DNA of 16,085 bases from Desulfobacterales bacterium (GTDB lineage: Bacteria > Desulfobacterota > Desulfobacteria > Desulfobacterales > Desulfosalsimonadaceae): positions 1 to 16,085 of the forward strand of contig JAGXLE010000006.1 in NCBI GenBank assembly GCA_018334855.1. Direction: 5' to 3'. Both the position numbers and the translations under genes were made by a program. This document shows positions 6,965 through 14,448 of the stretch, one piece after another (positions within the stretch are counted from its first letter, which is position 1; each line of letters opens with the position of its first letter). The notes beneath the pieces were generated by a model, which saw only the letters and a list, made by a program, of their open reading frames with translations, was not told where the DNA came from and did no database searches.

Positions 6965-7624
6965 TCAAGAGTCTCTCCATCCGTACTGACCGACAAGCCT
7001 CACAAACCGGCATCCCCCAAGCTCGCTCTGGTGAATGCCCTGATCGTCCTTTACCACCTTGATCATTTTCTGGGAAAGAGATGAGCCGACCGGAATGACC
7101 ATCCGCCCGCCCATGGCAAGCTGATCAATAAGCGGCTTCGGGATTTCGGGGGCGCCGGCGGTTATAATTATCGCATCAAAGGGGCTTTCTTCCCGCCAGC
7201 CTATGGTGCCGTCCGAATACCGGGGGATGACGTTATAGTAACCAAGCTGCTCAAAAACCTTCCTGGCGTTCTGGTAAAGCGTCCTGTTGCGTTCTATGGT
7301 ATAGACCCTGTAGGCGATCTCTGCCAGGACCGCGGCCTGGTAGCCCGAACCGGTGCCGATCTCAAGCACCCGGTCATCTTCATCGACCTGGAGGGCTTCG
7401 GTCATCATTGCCACTATATAAGGCTGGGATATGGTCTGCTGTTCCCCGATGGGAAGAGGATGGTCATTGTATGCCTGATCCATGAGCGCTTCATTTACAA
7501 ACAAGTGGCGCGGCACCCGCCTCATGGCGGCAAGGGTTTTGGGATCGCTTACACCGCGGGCTTCGATCTGGTTTTTAACCATCGCCTCCCGCTGTCTCTG
7601 GTATCGTCGGGAATCGCCTTCCAT
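6965..7624 (-). CDS. pcm: Pcm, protein-L-isoaspartate O-methyltransferase
   Basis: Pcm methylates abnormal L-isoaspartyl residues in aged proteins with S-adenosylmethionine, starting their repair. The 219-residue length is usual. The substrate-side motif PLPIGEQQTISQPY and SAM motif I, VLEIGTGSGYQAA from residue 86, are clear, as are DAIIITAGAPEIP and the C-terminal GCRFVRLVGQYGW. The ATG at 7624 is kept because the preceding RQREAMVKNQIEARG block is conserved in the family. A second ATG at 7582 (residue 15) has GGGAGG only two bases before it. There is no Shine-Dalgarno sequence before 7624, and a promoter-like element sits immediately upstream, so a leaderless transcript is possible. DUF368 lies directly downstream. 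Confidence 0.96.
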   Translation of the reverse strand: MEGDSRRYQRQREAMVKNQIEARGVSDPKTLAAMRRVPRHLFVNEALMDQAYNDHPLPIGEQQTISQPYIVAMMTEALQVDEDDRVLEIGTGSGYQAAVLAEIAYRVYTIERNRTLYQNARKVFEQLGYYNVIPRYSDGTIGWREESPFDAIIITAGAPEIPKPLIDQLAMGGRMVIPVGSSLSQKMIKVVKDDQGIHQSELGGCRFVRLVGQYGWRDS

Positions 7625-7632
7625 AGTAAACG

Positions 7633-7663
7633 ATTATGTATCAATTCCCCCCTGATCCGTCAA
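7633..7663 (-). promoter_or_regulatory. Promoter-like element for pcm
   Basis: On the minus strand TTGACG (7658-7663) is followed by TACATAAT. CATAAT (7633-7638) matches the -10 consensus at 5 of 6 with a 19-base spacer; TACATA (7635-7640) gives a 17-base spacer with a poorer match. Transcription would begin only a few bases before the pcm ATG at 7624, which would make the message nearly leaderless. An AAGCGCTT palindrome (7662-7669) abuts the -35-like element. Moderate to low certainty. Confidence 0.35.
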
Positions 7664-7685
7664 GCGCTTAAACGCGGAAACCGCC

Positions 7686-7723
7686 GCAGAAGCCGAAAAA
7701 AATCTTGTATTTTTGCCTTCTGC
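7686..7723. repeat. Nested inverted repeat between pcm and prmA
   Basis: Outer arms GCAGAAG (7686-7692) and CTTCTGC (7717-7723) are perfectly complementary. Inside them AAAAAT (7698-7703) pairs with ATTTTT (7709-7714) around a CTTGT loop. The structure lies upstream of both candidate promoters in the 206-base divergent region, so it could be an operator or a stem in an untranslated leader. On neither strand does it follow a gene end, so it is not a transcript terminator for a known gene. Confidence 0.5.
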
Positions 7724-7759
7724 TGTATATCGGTTATGGCTTAAATTTCATAACTTTCT

Positions 7760-7765
7760 TATAAT
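7760..7765 (+). promoter_or_regulatory. Consensus -10 box upstream of prmA
   Basis: A perfect TATAAT lies 65 bases before the prmA ATG. The expected -35 position 17 bases upstream reads TGGCTT, a poor match, so the promoter may be weak or activator-dependent. The AT-rich surroundings (TTAAATTTCATAACTTTCTT) are consistent with promoter DNA. Confidence 0.35.
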
Positions 7766-7830
7766 CATAACAATGGCCGATTGCTGAAGAAAAACAGAAC
7801 CCCGTGAAAAAACAAACAGGATAGACGGAA

Positions 7831-8775
7831 ATGAAATGGATAAGCGCGCGCGTTGCATTTGATGCAAAAGACCCGGACTCTGCGGCGGCAATGATCGCAG
7901 AGATATTTAACGAGCTGGGCCTGCAGGGTGTGATCGTGGAAACCCCGGATGAGGACCCGGATCTTGACTGGGCCGAAGACGCCCTTGCCGCGCCTGAAAA
8001 CTGCTCGGTCACCGGATTTTTCCCTGAAGACGGCAGACTGGCCTCAAACAAGAAGAAACTGGAACAAAGCCTTGCCCGTATTTACCGGGGAGCCGGCCTC
8101 TGGTACCGGGTAGAATACAGCGACGTCGACGATCAGGACTGGGCAGAATCCTGGAAGACTCACTTTCACCCGGTAAGAATTTCAGAGCAGATGGTGGTAA
8201 AGCCCACCTGGCGGCAATACACCCGGCAGGAAGGTGAAATACTCATAGAGCTTGACCCGGGCATGGCATTCGGCACCGGCACACATCCCACCACCGCCAT
8301 GTGTCTCCGCCTGATCGAGCGGCATATGCAGCCCGGATTCCGGATTATTGACATCGGCACGGGTTCGGGCATTCTTCTGATCGCTGCTGCAAAACTGGGG
8401 GCCACAGAGCTTGCCGGCATTGACTCTGACCCGGTAGCAGTGGGTGTGGCCGAAGAAAACCTGCGTTTAAACGGAATTGACAAGGCCCGCTTCCGGATAA
8501 AAACCGGCAACCTGGCGGACTCGGTCACAGGCACCTATGACATGGCCGCGGCAAATATTCTTACCACTGCCGTGGTTTCCATGATACCCGAAATTCCCCG
8601 GCTGCTCAGGGAGGGCGGAATTTTTATAGCCTCGGGAATTCTTGCCGAAAACAGCGGCAGGGTCACCGCAGCCCTTAAAGAACACGGATTCGGGGTGCTT
8701 GAAATATTGACCGAAGACCAGTGGGCGGGTATTGCCGCAAAAAAATCAGGAACCCCTTACAGAAACAACTTCTGA
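7831..8775 (+). CDS. prmA: PrmA, ribosomal protein L11 methyltransferase
   Basis: PrmA adds methyl groups to amino groups of ribosomal protein L11, using S-adenosylmethionine. The 314-residue length fits. The N-terminal third (about 1-105) is the L11-recognition domain. The catalytic part shows the family hallmark LDPGMAFGTGTHPTT at 141-155, SAM motif I DIGTGSGI at 174-181, and the AANIL segment at 240-244 equivalent to the catalytic N-containing loop. The ATG is preceded by GGAA directly and AGG eleven bases before, a weak ribosome binding site. The gene is divergent from pcm and stands alone on this strand. Its last 30 bases overlap the tail of the convergent deacetylase gene. Confidence 0.96.
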   Translation: MKWISARVAFDAKDPDSAAAMIAEIFNELGLQGVIVETPDEDPDLDWAEDALAAPENCSVTGFFPEDGRLASNKKKLEQSLARIYRGAGLWYRVEYSDVDDQDWAESWKTHFHPVRISEQMVVKPTWRQYTRQEGEILIELDPGMAFGTGTHPTTAMCLRLIERHMQPGFRIIDIGTGSGILLIAAAKLGATELAGIDSDPVAVGVAEENLRLNGIDKARFRIKTGNLADSVTGTYDMAAANILTTAVVSMIPEIPRLLREGGIFIASGILAENSGRVTAALKEHGFGVLEILTEDQWAGIAAKKSGTPYRNNF

Positions 8776-9834
8776 AGCAGGTACCAGCTCAATCTTTTGT
8801 TTTAAAGCGGGAAGCTCTTCTGCAAGCACCTGGTAGGTCGCCGTATACGGATGAGCAATGCCCACCGCACTGCCGTTTTTCCTGGCAACCGCCACCAGCC
8901 TTTCCAGCTGCTTTCTGATAAAGTCAGGCTGGGGAACATGATCGAGAAACACATCGCGTTCGGCAAATGGAACTTTGAAAAGGCGCGCTGATGAAAGACT
9001 GCGGCTGTTACTGGTGGTACGGCTGTCTATATAGAAAAGTCCCTTCTTCTTGATAACCAGTAAAATCTGGTTCATTTGCGCAGAATTTGCCGTCATCCTG
9101 GATCCCATGTGGTTGTTGACCCCTTTTATATGGGGGACTGCGTCCAGATTTTCCTTTAAAATCCGGATACGCTCATCAGGCGACATTTCAGAAAGCAGCG
9201 CCCCCGGACCCGGATCCACGCCCGGATATTCCCTCGGCTCCATGGGCAGGTGAAGCATTACCTGGCAGCCCCTGCGATGAGCTCTTTCGGCGATTTCTTT
9301 CTGGAAAGGGCTCCGGGGCAGAATCGAATACGTAAGCGGGCATTCAAGGGAAAGAAACTTCTCTGCCATTTCCTTTTCATAACCCAGGTCATCAATTATA
9401 ATTGTAACCTTCGGCCGCCTTTCCGGGACTTCCGGCGGCAGGGGTTTTTCAGGAGGAGGCGATGGCTCGGGCTCCTTTGGAAAGACCTCGAAATCAGGCC
9501 CGGAATAGGTTTTCTCCACCCGGGGCCCGACCACCTCAACAGATGCCTTTTCTGCCGGCTTTTCTGCTGTCTTGAAATACAGGTGATAATATCCTGCGGC
9601 AAGGGCCACGGCTGCCAGTATGCCCGCAAACAGCAGAATTTCCCATTTTATGCTGCTCGGCCGTCCCTTTTTCCTGCTCCCTGAACTTTTACCGGATTTT
9701 GCGGAACCCGATTTTTTTGCAGCCGTTTTGCCGGATGACGATTTCCCCTGGGACGATTTTTTTGACGGCGTCTTCTTAGCCGCGGTCTTTTTTGAATCGG
9801 TCTTTTTCTTCCGGGAGTCGGTCTGCTTTGCCAT
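8746..9834 (-). CDS. Divergent polysaccharide deacetylase family protein (YibQ/DUF610-like) with basic N-terminal tail
   Basis: This 362-residue protein belongs to the divergent polysaccharide deacetylase family that includes E. coli YibQ, whose substrate is not established. Residues 1-63 are a Lys/Ser/Ala-rich tail with 19 Lys, 3 Arg and only 2 Asp, predicted to be cytoplasmic. A single membrane segment spans about 65-85. A Pro/Glu-rich linker (about 110-142) leads to the extracytoplasmic domain. There Asp148/Asp149 (IIIDDLG), His195 (MLHLPMEP), His242 (NNHMGSR), FYIDSRTT and His328 (GIAHPYT) mark the likely metal site and active cleft. The gene is last in the ftsE-ftsX-envC-ctpA series and starts 6 bases after ctpA, preceded by AGGGCAGG. 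E. coli also places yibQ directly after envC, which supports a cell-wall role. The domain call is firm; the chemistry is not. Confidence 0.88.
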   Translation of the reverse strand: MAKQTDSRKKKTDSKKTAAKKTPSKKSSQGKSSSGKTAAKKSGSAKSGKSSGSRKKGRPSSIKWEILLFAGILAAVALAAGYYHLYFKTAEKPAEKASVEVVGPRVEKTYSGPDFEVFPKEPEPSPPPEKPLPPEVPERRPKVTIIIDDLGYEKEMAEKFLSLECPLTYSILPRSPFQKEIAERAHRRGCQVMLHLPMEPREYPGVDPGPGALLSEMSPDERIRILKENLDAVPHIKGVNNHMGSRMTANSAQMNQILLVIKKKGLFYIDSRTTSNSRSLSSARLFKVPFAERDVFLDHVPQPDFIRKQLERLVAVARKNGSAVGIAHPYTATYQVLAEELPALKQKIELVPASEVVSVRGS

Positions 9835-9840
9835 CCTGCC

Positions 9841-11262
9841 CTACTTTCCTTCTCCCAAGGCACTGAAAATCTGGTACCCTTTCAAAATTTCATATGCCCG
9901 GTTAATCTGAGAGTCAAGAAGAAGAGCGTCCGGATCACGCTCGCTGTGGCTGTAGAGGGCATCGCGCAGCCTCATCAGCTTCTCCATGTCCTTTTCATCA
10001 TCTTTGGCTTCTGTTTCTGACTTTTTCTTCTGCTTGTCCGGCAGTTTCTCTTCCTTTTGATCCCCGGCCGGTTGCTCGGCCTGTCCGGGCAGGTGGTTTT
10101 CAAGATCCTCTTCCTTGATCCTGGAGGCATCCAGCCCGCCGCTTTTCTCATCCATCAGCCTGCGCTTTACTGTAAGATCAGGATGAATCCCTTCGGCCTG
10201 GATGGATCTGCCGTCGGGCGTATAATAACGTGCAACGGTATATTTCAGCCCGTAGCCTTCTCTTAAAGGCTTTACCGTCTGAACCGATCCCTTGCCAAAA
10301 GAGGTGGTGCCCAGCAAAAGCGCGCGACTGTTGTCCTGCAGCGCACCGGCCACGATCTCTGCCGCACTGGCGGTTCCCCCGTTTATCAGGGCAACAACCG
10401 GATAATCGGATTCTGAATTGTCTGTTGAGGCCTCGTAAACATTTTCCTTCTTCTGGTTGCGGCCCCGAATGGAGACTACCTCTCCGCCCGCAAGAAAAAT
10501 GTCTGCCACGGATACCGCCTGGGTCAGCAGCCCGCCGGGATTATCGCGAAGATCGAGTATCAGCCCTTTTAACGGATCTGCTTTCTCCTCCAGGTCGACC
10601 AGAGCCTTTGTGACCTCGTCGGTGGTATTTTCCCGGAAATTGGTTACCCACACATACCCGTATCCGGGTCTGAGCATAACGTATCTTACGCTTTCCATGG
10701 GGATGATCTCTCTAACCAGGGCAAATTCCATGGGGCTCTCCACCCCTTCCCGTACCACCGTGATATCGACCTTGGTGCCGGGCTCGCCCCTCATTTCCTT
10801 TACCGCCTCCCACAGCATCATGTCCTTGGTGGACTTTCCCTCCACCTTGATAATTCTGTCTTCGGCCTGTATGCCTGCCTTGTATGCAGGAGTGCCTTCA
10901 ATAGGCGAAATTACGGTAAGCATGCCGTTGCGCTTGGTGATAACGATACCGATACCCCCGAACTCTCCCTGGGTTTCATGCTGAAGCTGATCAAGAGCTT
11001 CAGGCGGCAGAAATGTGGAATGCGGATCAAGACTGTCAATCATCCCGTGAATCGCATCTTCGATCAGTTTCCGGGTGTCGACATCCTCAACGTAGTTGTT
11101 TTCTATTTCCTCGAGCACGTCTGAAAACAGCTTTAATCCCTCATATGTATCAGACTCGGACGAACCGGAACCTGCATAGGCACTGGCAGAAAGCATCAGG
11201 CTGCAGGCAACGGCAACTGCTATGAGCAGTCTTACGGCGAGTTTGCTTTGCATCTTTTTCAT
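9841..11262 (-). CDS. ctpA: CtpA-type S41 carboxyl-terminal processing peptidase
   Basis: Carboxyl-terminal processing proteases cut exported proteins, often regulating peptidoglycan hydrolases. The 473-residue protein has a signal peptide ending AYA at residue 30, so it acts in the periplasm. A PDZ domain spans roughly 95-180 (FGGIGIVITKRNGMLTV onward). The S41 core follows, with nucleophile Ser299 in GGTASAAE, general base Lys324 in SFGKGSVQ and nearby Gln328. The 25-residue Ser-Lys spacing is the family norm. A charged Glu/Lys-rich C-terminal extension (about 375-440) precedes a final helical segment. AAAGGAG eight bases before the ATG at 11262 supports the start. It lies 12 bases after envC and 6 before the deacetylase gene. 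A partner such as a TPR lipoprotein is not seen in this window. Confidence 0.94.
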   Translation of the reverse strand: MKKMQSKLAVRLLIAVAVACSLMLSASAYAGSGSSESDTYEGLKLFSDVLEEIENNYVEDVDTRKLIEDAIHGMIDSLDPHSTFLPPEALDQLQHETQGEFGGIGIVITKRNGMLTVISPIEGTPAYKAGIQAEDRIIKVEGKSTKDMMLWEAVKEMRGEPGTKVDITVVREGVESPMEFALVREIIPMESVRYVMLRPGYGYVWVTNFRENTTDEVTKALVDLEEKADPLKGLILDLRDNPGGLLTQAVSVADIFLAGGEVVSIRGRNQKKENVYEASTDNSESDYPVVALINGGTASAAEIVAGALQDNSRALLLGTTSFGKGSVQTVKPLREGYGLKYTVARYYTPDGRSIQAEGIHPDLTVKRRLMDEKSGGLDASRIKEEDLENHLPGQAEQPAGDQKEEKLPDKQKKKSETEAKDDEKDMEKLMRLRDALYSHSERDPDALLLDSQINRAYEILKGYQIFSALGEGK

Positions 11263-11274
11263 TAATGACTCCTT

Positions 11275-12669
11275 TTATCCTTTATCTATCCATTGCGCCG
11301 GATCAACCGGTTCGCCGTGGTGACGAATTTCAAAGTAAAGCGCAGGGCCTTTGGCCGAACCCGAGTCACCTACAGTAGCAATAACCTGGCCCGATTCCAC
11401 CGTTTCCCCCTTTTTGCTGAACAGGTCTTCTATATGGGCATATACCGTATGGTAATTGTTTCCGTGAGAAATAATTATAACGCGGCCGTAGCCCTTTATC
11501 CAGTCGGTAAATACCGTCTTGCCTTCAAATACGGCTCTTACCGGGGTTCCGCGCTCAGAGCGTATTTCAATCCCGTTTCTGTAATTTAAAACCCCGGAAT
11601 CTTCTCTAACATTTTTGCCGAAACCGGATACAATCTTACCCTGAACCGGCATTTTTAGCAACCCCTGATATGAACTGAAATCTCCGCGCCCCTTGTATGG
11701 CTGCCTGCGGAGTTTGGAAATGGTTTTATCCATCCGTTCAGCGGCCTTGCGGAGGTGTTCCAGGGTTTCCTTGCGCTCTGATTGGCGGTTTTTCAGTGCA
11801 GCCAGCATCTGACGGCGCTCTTTGCGCATGGCGGCAAGTTCGTTTAAGGACTCTTCATATTCACTTGCCAGCTCGCGCTTGCGGGCCCGCTTTTCGTCCA
11901 GATCTTTTATAATGAAGGAAAGACGGCGCTTTTGTTCCAGCATCTCCGTTATAACCTCCTCGTCATTTTCAAGCACCCGTTCTATGGCCGCCCTTCGTGA
12001 AAAAAGCTGATGAACGGAATCAGCCGAGGCAAGAAGATTCATTTTCCCCAGCCTGCAGAGCTTGTAAAGTGCAACCAGCCGCTTTTCAGCATATTGCTTT
12101 TTGCGGCCCAGCTTTTCGCGGAGTTCTTCCGCCTCTGCTTCAAGTCCTGTTATGCGGGCAGCGGTCTGTTCGGCCGCGGCCATCAACTCCTTAATTTTGC
12201 TGCGCTTCTCGGCTCTTTGCCGGTCAATTTTTTCCAGATCCCGGAGCACGACGTTTTCCTTTTTTTCAAACGTCCGGATCTCATCTTTCTTCCGGCTTAT
12301 CCGCCGTTGGATTTCTTTTGCCCTGGCCCTGGCCACTTCAAGCTCTTCCTTTTTACCGCCGGTGACCTTGTGCCTGGTAAACCGCTTAATATATCTGCTG
12401 TCATTATATACATAGCCGGCCTGGCCGTCATTGATAACCTGAAGCCATTTTCCGTCCTCGCCGAGGATACGCACCTCTGTCCCCTTTTGCAGCACCCGGA
12501 CCACCTCGGCTTCCGGTGCCGGGGCGCGCCGCATGTTCAGACTGCTGACCTCGACCACGCCTATCTGCCTCAACTCGGTACAGAATAACGGGGCCGCCCA
12601 CAGCAGTGCTGCCATCAATGCAGCTGCAACACCTATACGCGCAAAAAGCGACGAATGGAAATATAGCAT
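11275..12669 (-). CDS. envC: EnvC-like murein hydrolase activator with SH3-like domain and degenerate LytM domain
   Basis: EnvC proteins sit in the periplasm, bind the FtsX loop and switch on amidases that split septal peptidoglycan. From the ATG at 12669 the protein has 464 residues: a signal segment (about 8-30), a bacterial SH3-like domain (about 37-97, SLNMRRAPAPEAEVV and GEDGKWLQV), a long coiled coil (about 105-325) and a C-terminal M23/LytM domain (about 340-455). The zinc site is lost. The usual HxGxD is RNGIE at 364-368, and the HxH motif (PHLHYE in active enzymes) reads PALYFE at 442-447; only His412 remains. This fits an activator rather than a hydrolase. A GTG at 12678 could extend the protein by three residues, but GGGGTGG is better placed for the ATG. 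The gene overlaps the end of ftsX. The SH3 domain is absent from E. coli EnvC. Confidence 0.92.
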   Translation of the reverse strand: MLYFHSSLFARIGVAAALMAALLWAAPLFCTELRQIGVVEVSSLNMRRAPAPEAEVVRVLQKGTEVRILGEDGKWLQVINDGQAGYVYNDSRYIKRFTRHKVTGGKKEELEVARARAKEIQRRISRKKDEIRTFEKKENVVLRDLEKIDRQRAEKRSKIKELMAAAEQTAARITGLEAEAEELREKLGRKKQYAEKRLVALYKLCRLGKMNLLASADSVHQLFSRRAAIERVLENDEEVITEMLEQKRRLSFIIKDLDEKRARKRELASEYEESLNELAAMRKERRQMLAALKNRQSERKETLEHLRKAAERMDKTISKLRRQPYKGRGDFSSYQGLLKMPVQGKIVSGFGKNVREDSGVLNYRNGIEIRSERGTPVRAVFEGKTVFTDWIKGYGRVIIISHGNNYHTVYAHIEDLFSKKGETVESGQVIATVGDSGSAKGPALYFEIRHHGEPVDPAQWIDKG

Positions 12670-13511
12670 CCCAGCCACCCCACAAGCATACTCGAGATCA
12701 GGATCAACAGCATTATCTCCGGACCGAGAAAAGTGATTTGAAAATAAGGCAGGAGCCCCCCGGGCGAAAGCTTCGGCACCGTGGCCGAAAACACAACATA
12801 CAAAAGGGCCAGCCCGGCAAGCCCGCCTGAAAGACCGAGCATAACGCCTTCCAGGTACAGCGGGTACTTGATAAAAGCTTCATCCGCGCCGATAATGCGG
12901 GTAATTTCGATTTCTTCCTGGCGGGAATAAAGAATCAGCCTGATGGTATTTGCCACGATAAACATGATGGCCACAAATACCAGCCCGGCCATTACGGCAG
13001 CGGTAACCCTGAACAGGTTATAGATACCCCGGAACCGGTGCAGCCACTCCTGCGCATATTCCACGTCAGCAACCTCCGCCTGCCGGCCTATCTTTGCGGC
13101 CAGTCGGTCGACCGCATCAGCGGTTTTTATGTTTTCTTCCGGGCCTATTTCCAGGGCATCGGGCAGAGGGTTTCCCTCCAGGTCCGAAAGCAGTGAGGAT
13201 TGGGGACCGAGCTGTTTTTTAAGCCAGGCAAACCCCTCTTTTTTCGGGATATATGAAACCTCGTCCACCCCGTCGTATTCTTTTACCGATTTGGAAAGCT
13301 CCACGGCCTGCTGTCTTGTCACGTCAGGCTTTAAGTATGCGGTAATCCGGACCCCTTTCTGCCATGCCTCCATCAGGCTCCCTGCATTGATGAAAAACAA
13401 TCCGAAAGCGCTTACAATAAACACTGACAGCGCAATGGTAAACAGGCAGACCCCGTGGAGAAACCGGTGCCGGAGAAAATCGCTTAACGACCTGCGAAAA
13501 ACATCGATCAT
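12633..13511 (-). CDS. ftsX: FtsX, cell division ABC-type membrane protein
   Basis: FtsX is the membrane half of the FtsEX complex, which passes ATP-driven conformational change to periplasmic activators such as EnvC at the division septum. The 292-residue protein has the expected four membrane segments: about 21-43, 168-193, 218-245 and 258-285. A large extracytoplasmic domain lies between the first two (about 45-165, containing ITAYLKPDVTRQQA and GVDEVSYIPKKEG). The membrane part includes RQEEIEITRIIGAD, the conserved segment facing FtsE. The start ATG overlaps the ftsE stop in an ATGA junction, so the two are translationally coupled. The 3' end overlaps the start of envC by 37 bases. That gene order is direct support for FtsEX acting on this EnvC. 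Confidence 0.95.
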   Translation of the reverse strand: MIDVFRRSLSDFLRHRFLHGVCLFTIALSVFIVSAFGLFFINAGSLMEAWQKGVRITAYLKPDVTRQQAVELSKSVKEYDGVDEVSYIPKKEGFAWLKKQLGPQSSLLSDLEGNPLPDALEIGPEENIKTADAVDRLAAKIGRQAEVADVEYAQEWLHRFRGIYNLFRVTAAVMAGLVFVAIMFIVANTIRLILYSRQEEIEITRIIGADEAFIKYPLYLEGVMLGLSGGLAGLALLYVVFSATVPKLSPGGLLPYFQITFLGPEIMLLILISSMLVGWLGCYISIRRFLRV

Positions 13512-14215
13512 CCGGTCTCCTCCCGGCCGGGGCTGTCAACCCGCCTGCCGGATTCCAGGTAAACCACCCGCGCATCAAACCTGGAAATCAGGTCGCGGTC
13601 ATGGGTGGTTATAACCACCGTAGCCCCCCGGGCATGGGCCGCACGCAGAAGCCGCAAAACCCTCTCTGATGCGTCCGGGTCAAGGCTGGCGGTGGGCTCG
13701 TCAGCCAGTATTATCTTTGGCTTGCCCACCATGGCCCTGGCCACCGCGGCACGTTGTTTTTCCCCGCCGGAAAGAGTCGGCGGATAGGCCTCGGCATGGT
13801 GTGCCAGGCCCACCAGCTCCAAAAGATCCTCCACCCGTTCCCGGATCAGGCTCCTGGACTTAAATCCCGCGGCTTCCATTACAAGGGCCACATTCTGAAA
13901 AACCGTGCGGCTGTCGATCAGCTTGAAATCCTGAAAAATCACCCCGATCCTGCGGCGCAGCTCCGGAATCTGGCGCCGTCCCATTCTGGCCAGATTCATC
14001 CCGTCTACTATCGCATAGCCGCCGGTCATGCGTTCTCCCATGTAGAGAAGCTTGATCAGAGTGGATTTTCCGGCGCCGCTTGGACCGGTAATGAAAAGAA
14101 ATTCGTTTTTCCGGACGTTGAAACTCAGATCCTGAAGCGCACAGGTCTCCCCGAAATGCTTGGTCACCCTGTAGAAACGGATAATCTGGCTGTCTATATC
14201 GCTTATCTGATCCAT
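13508..14215 (-). CDS. ftsE: FtsE, cell division ATP-binding protein
   Basis: FtsE is the cytoplasmic ATPase of FtsEX. The 235-residue protein shows Walker A GPSGAGKS at 44-51, Q-loop Gln95 in FQDFKLI, ABC signature LSGGE at 148-152, Walker B with Asp172/Glu173 (ILADEPTASLD) and H-loop His205. FQDFKLID is a typical FtsE wording. The first ten residues (MDQISDIDSQ) precede the usual IIRFYRVTKHF start and have no Shine-Dalgarno sequence, so the exact start is a little uncertain. It is the first gene of the minus-strand series ftsE-ftsX-envC-ctpA-deacetylase. A candidate promoter and a perfect inverted repeat lie in the region divergent from pyrE. Confidence 0.96.
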   Translation of the reverse strand: MDQISDIDSQIIRFYRVTKHFGETCALQDLSFNVRKNEFLFITGPSGAGKSTLIKLLYMGERMTGGYAIVDGMNLARMGRRQIPELRRRIGVIFQDFKLIDSRTVFQNVALVMEAAGFKSRSLIRERVEDLLELVGLAHHAEAYPPTLSGGEKQRAAVARAMVGKPKIILADEPTASLDPDASERVLRLLRAAHARGATVVITTHDRDLISRFDARVVYLESGRRVDSPGREETG

Positions 14216-14295
14216 GGTTTATATTGACGGCAGGTGCATTTACTGGTATAGCCGAATTCAAGTTCAGGGAGTGCCGCCTCCGGTTTTTCCTGACA

Positions 14296-14344
14296 CCCCC
14301 ACTGACGCTTTTTTGATACGGCTTCTTCCAACATTCAGTGGGGG
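14296..14344. repeat. Perfect 10-bp inverted repeat between ftsE and pyrE
   Basis: CCCCCACTGA (14296-14305) is exactly complementary to TCAGTGGGGG (14335-14344), separated by 29 bases. It sits in the 233-base region between divergent ftsE and pyrE. For the minus-strand promoter candidate at 14348-14376 it would cover the transcription start and early leader. It could be a two-site operator or an RNA stem. The long loop argues against an ordinary intrinsic terminator. Confidence 0.6.
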
Positions 14345-14347
14345 ATA

Positions 14348-14376
14348 TTTTTATCGAATCTTGTCGTTGAAATCAA
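14348..14376 (-). promoter_or_regulatory. Promoter-like element for the ftsE operon
   Basis: On the minus strand TTGATT (14371-14376) is followed after exactly 17 bases by TAAAAA (14348-14353), each matching 4 of 6 consensus positions. Transcription would start near 14341, inside the right arm of the inverted repeat. On the plus strand, TTGAAA (14368-14373) with CAAAAT (14393-14398) is a weaker candidate for pyrE. Both are tentative. Confidence 0.3.
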
Positions 14377-14448
14377 CATTTTCCTCGGCCCGCAAAATAC
14401 GTATGCCCCGGCCTGAAAACAAAAAGACCCTGGAGGCAGGACAGACAA

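Noticed and set aside
6927..7013. N-terminal extension of the DUF368 gene to 7013
   Set aside because: It overlaps the end of pcm and adds residues unlike the family; the ATG at 6926 has a better-placed ribosome binding site.
7460..7744. 94-codon plus-strand frame antisense to the pcm start
   Set aside because: Most of it lies opposite conserved pcm codons, and the remainder shows no recognisable protein features.
12580..12669. EnvC-like protein as a lipoprotein (Cys30 after APLF)
   Set aside because: PLFC does not meet the lipobox rule, since Phe stands at -1 where Gly, Ala or Ser is needed.
14296..14352. Inverted repeat followed by a T-rich run read as an intrinsic terminator
   Set aside because: The loop is 29 bases, the T run is separated from the stem, and no plus-strand gene ends upstream.
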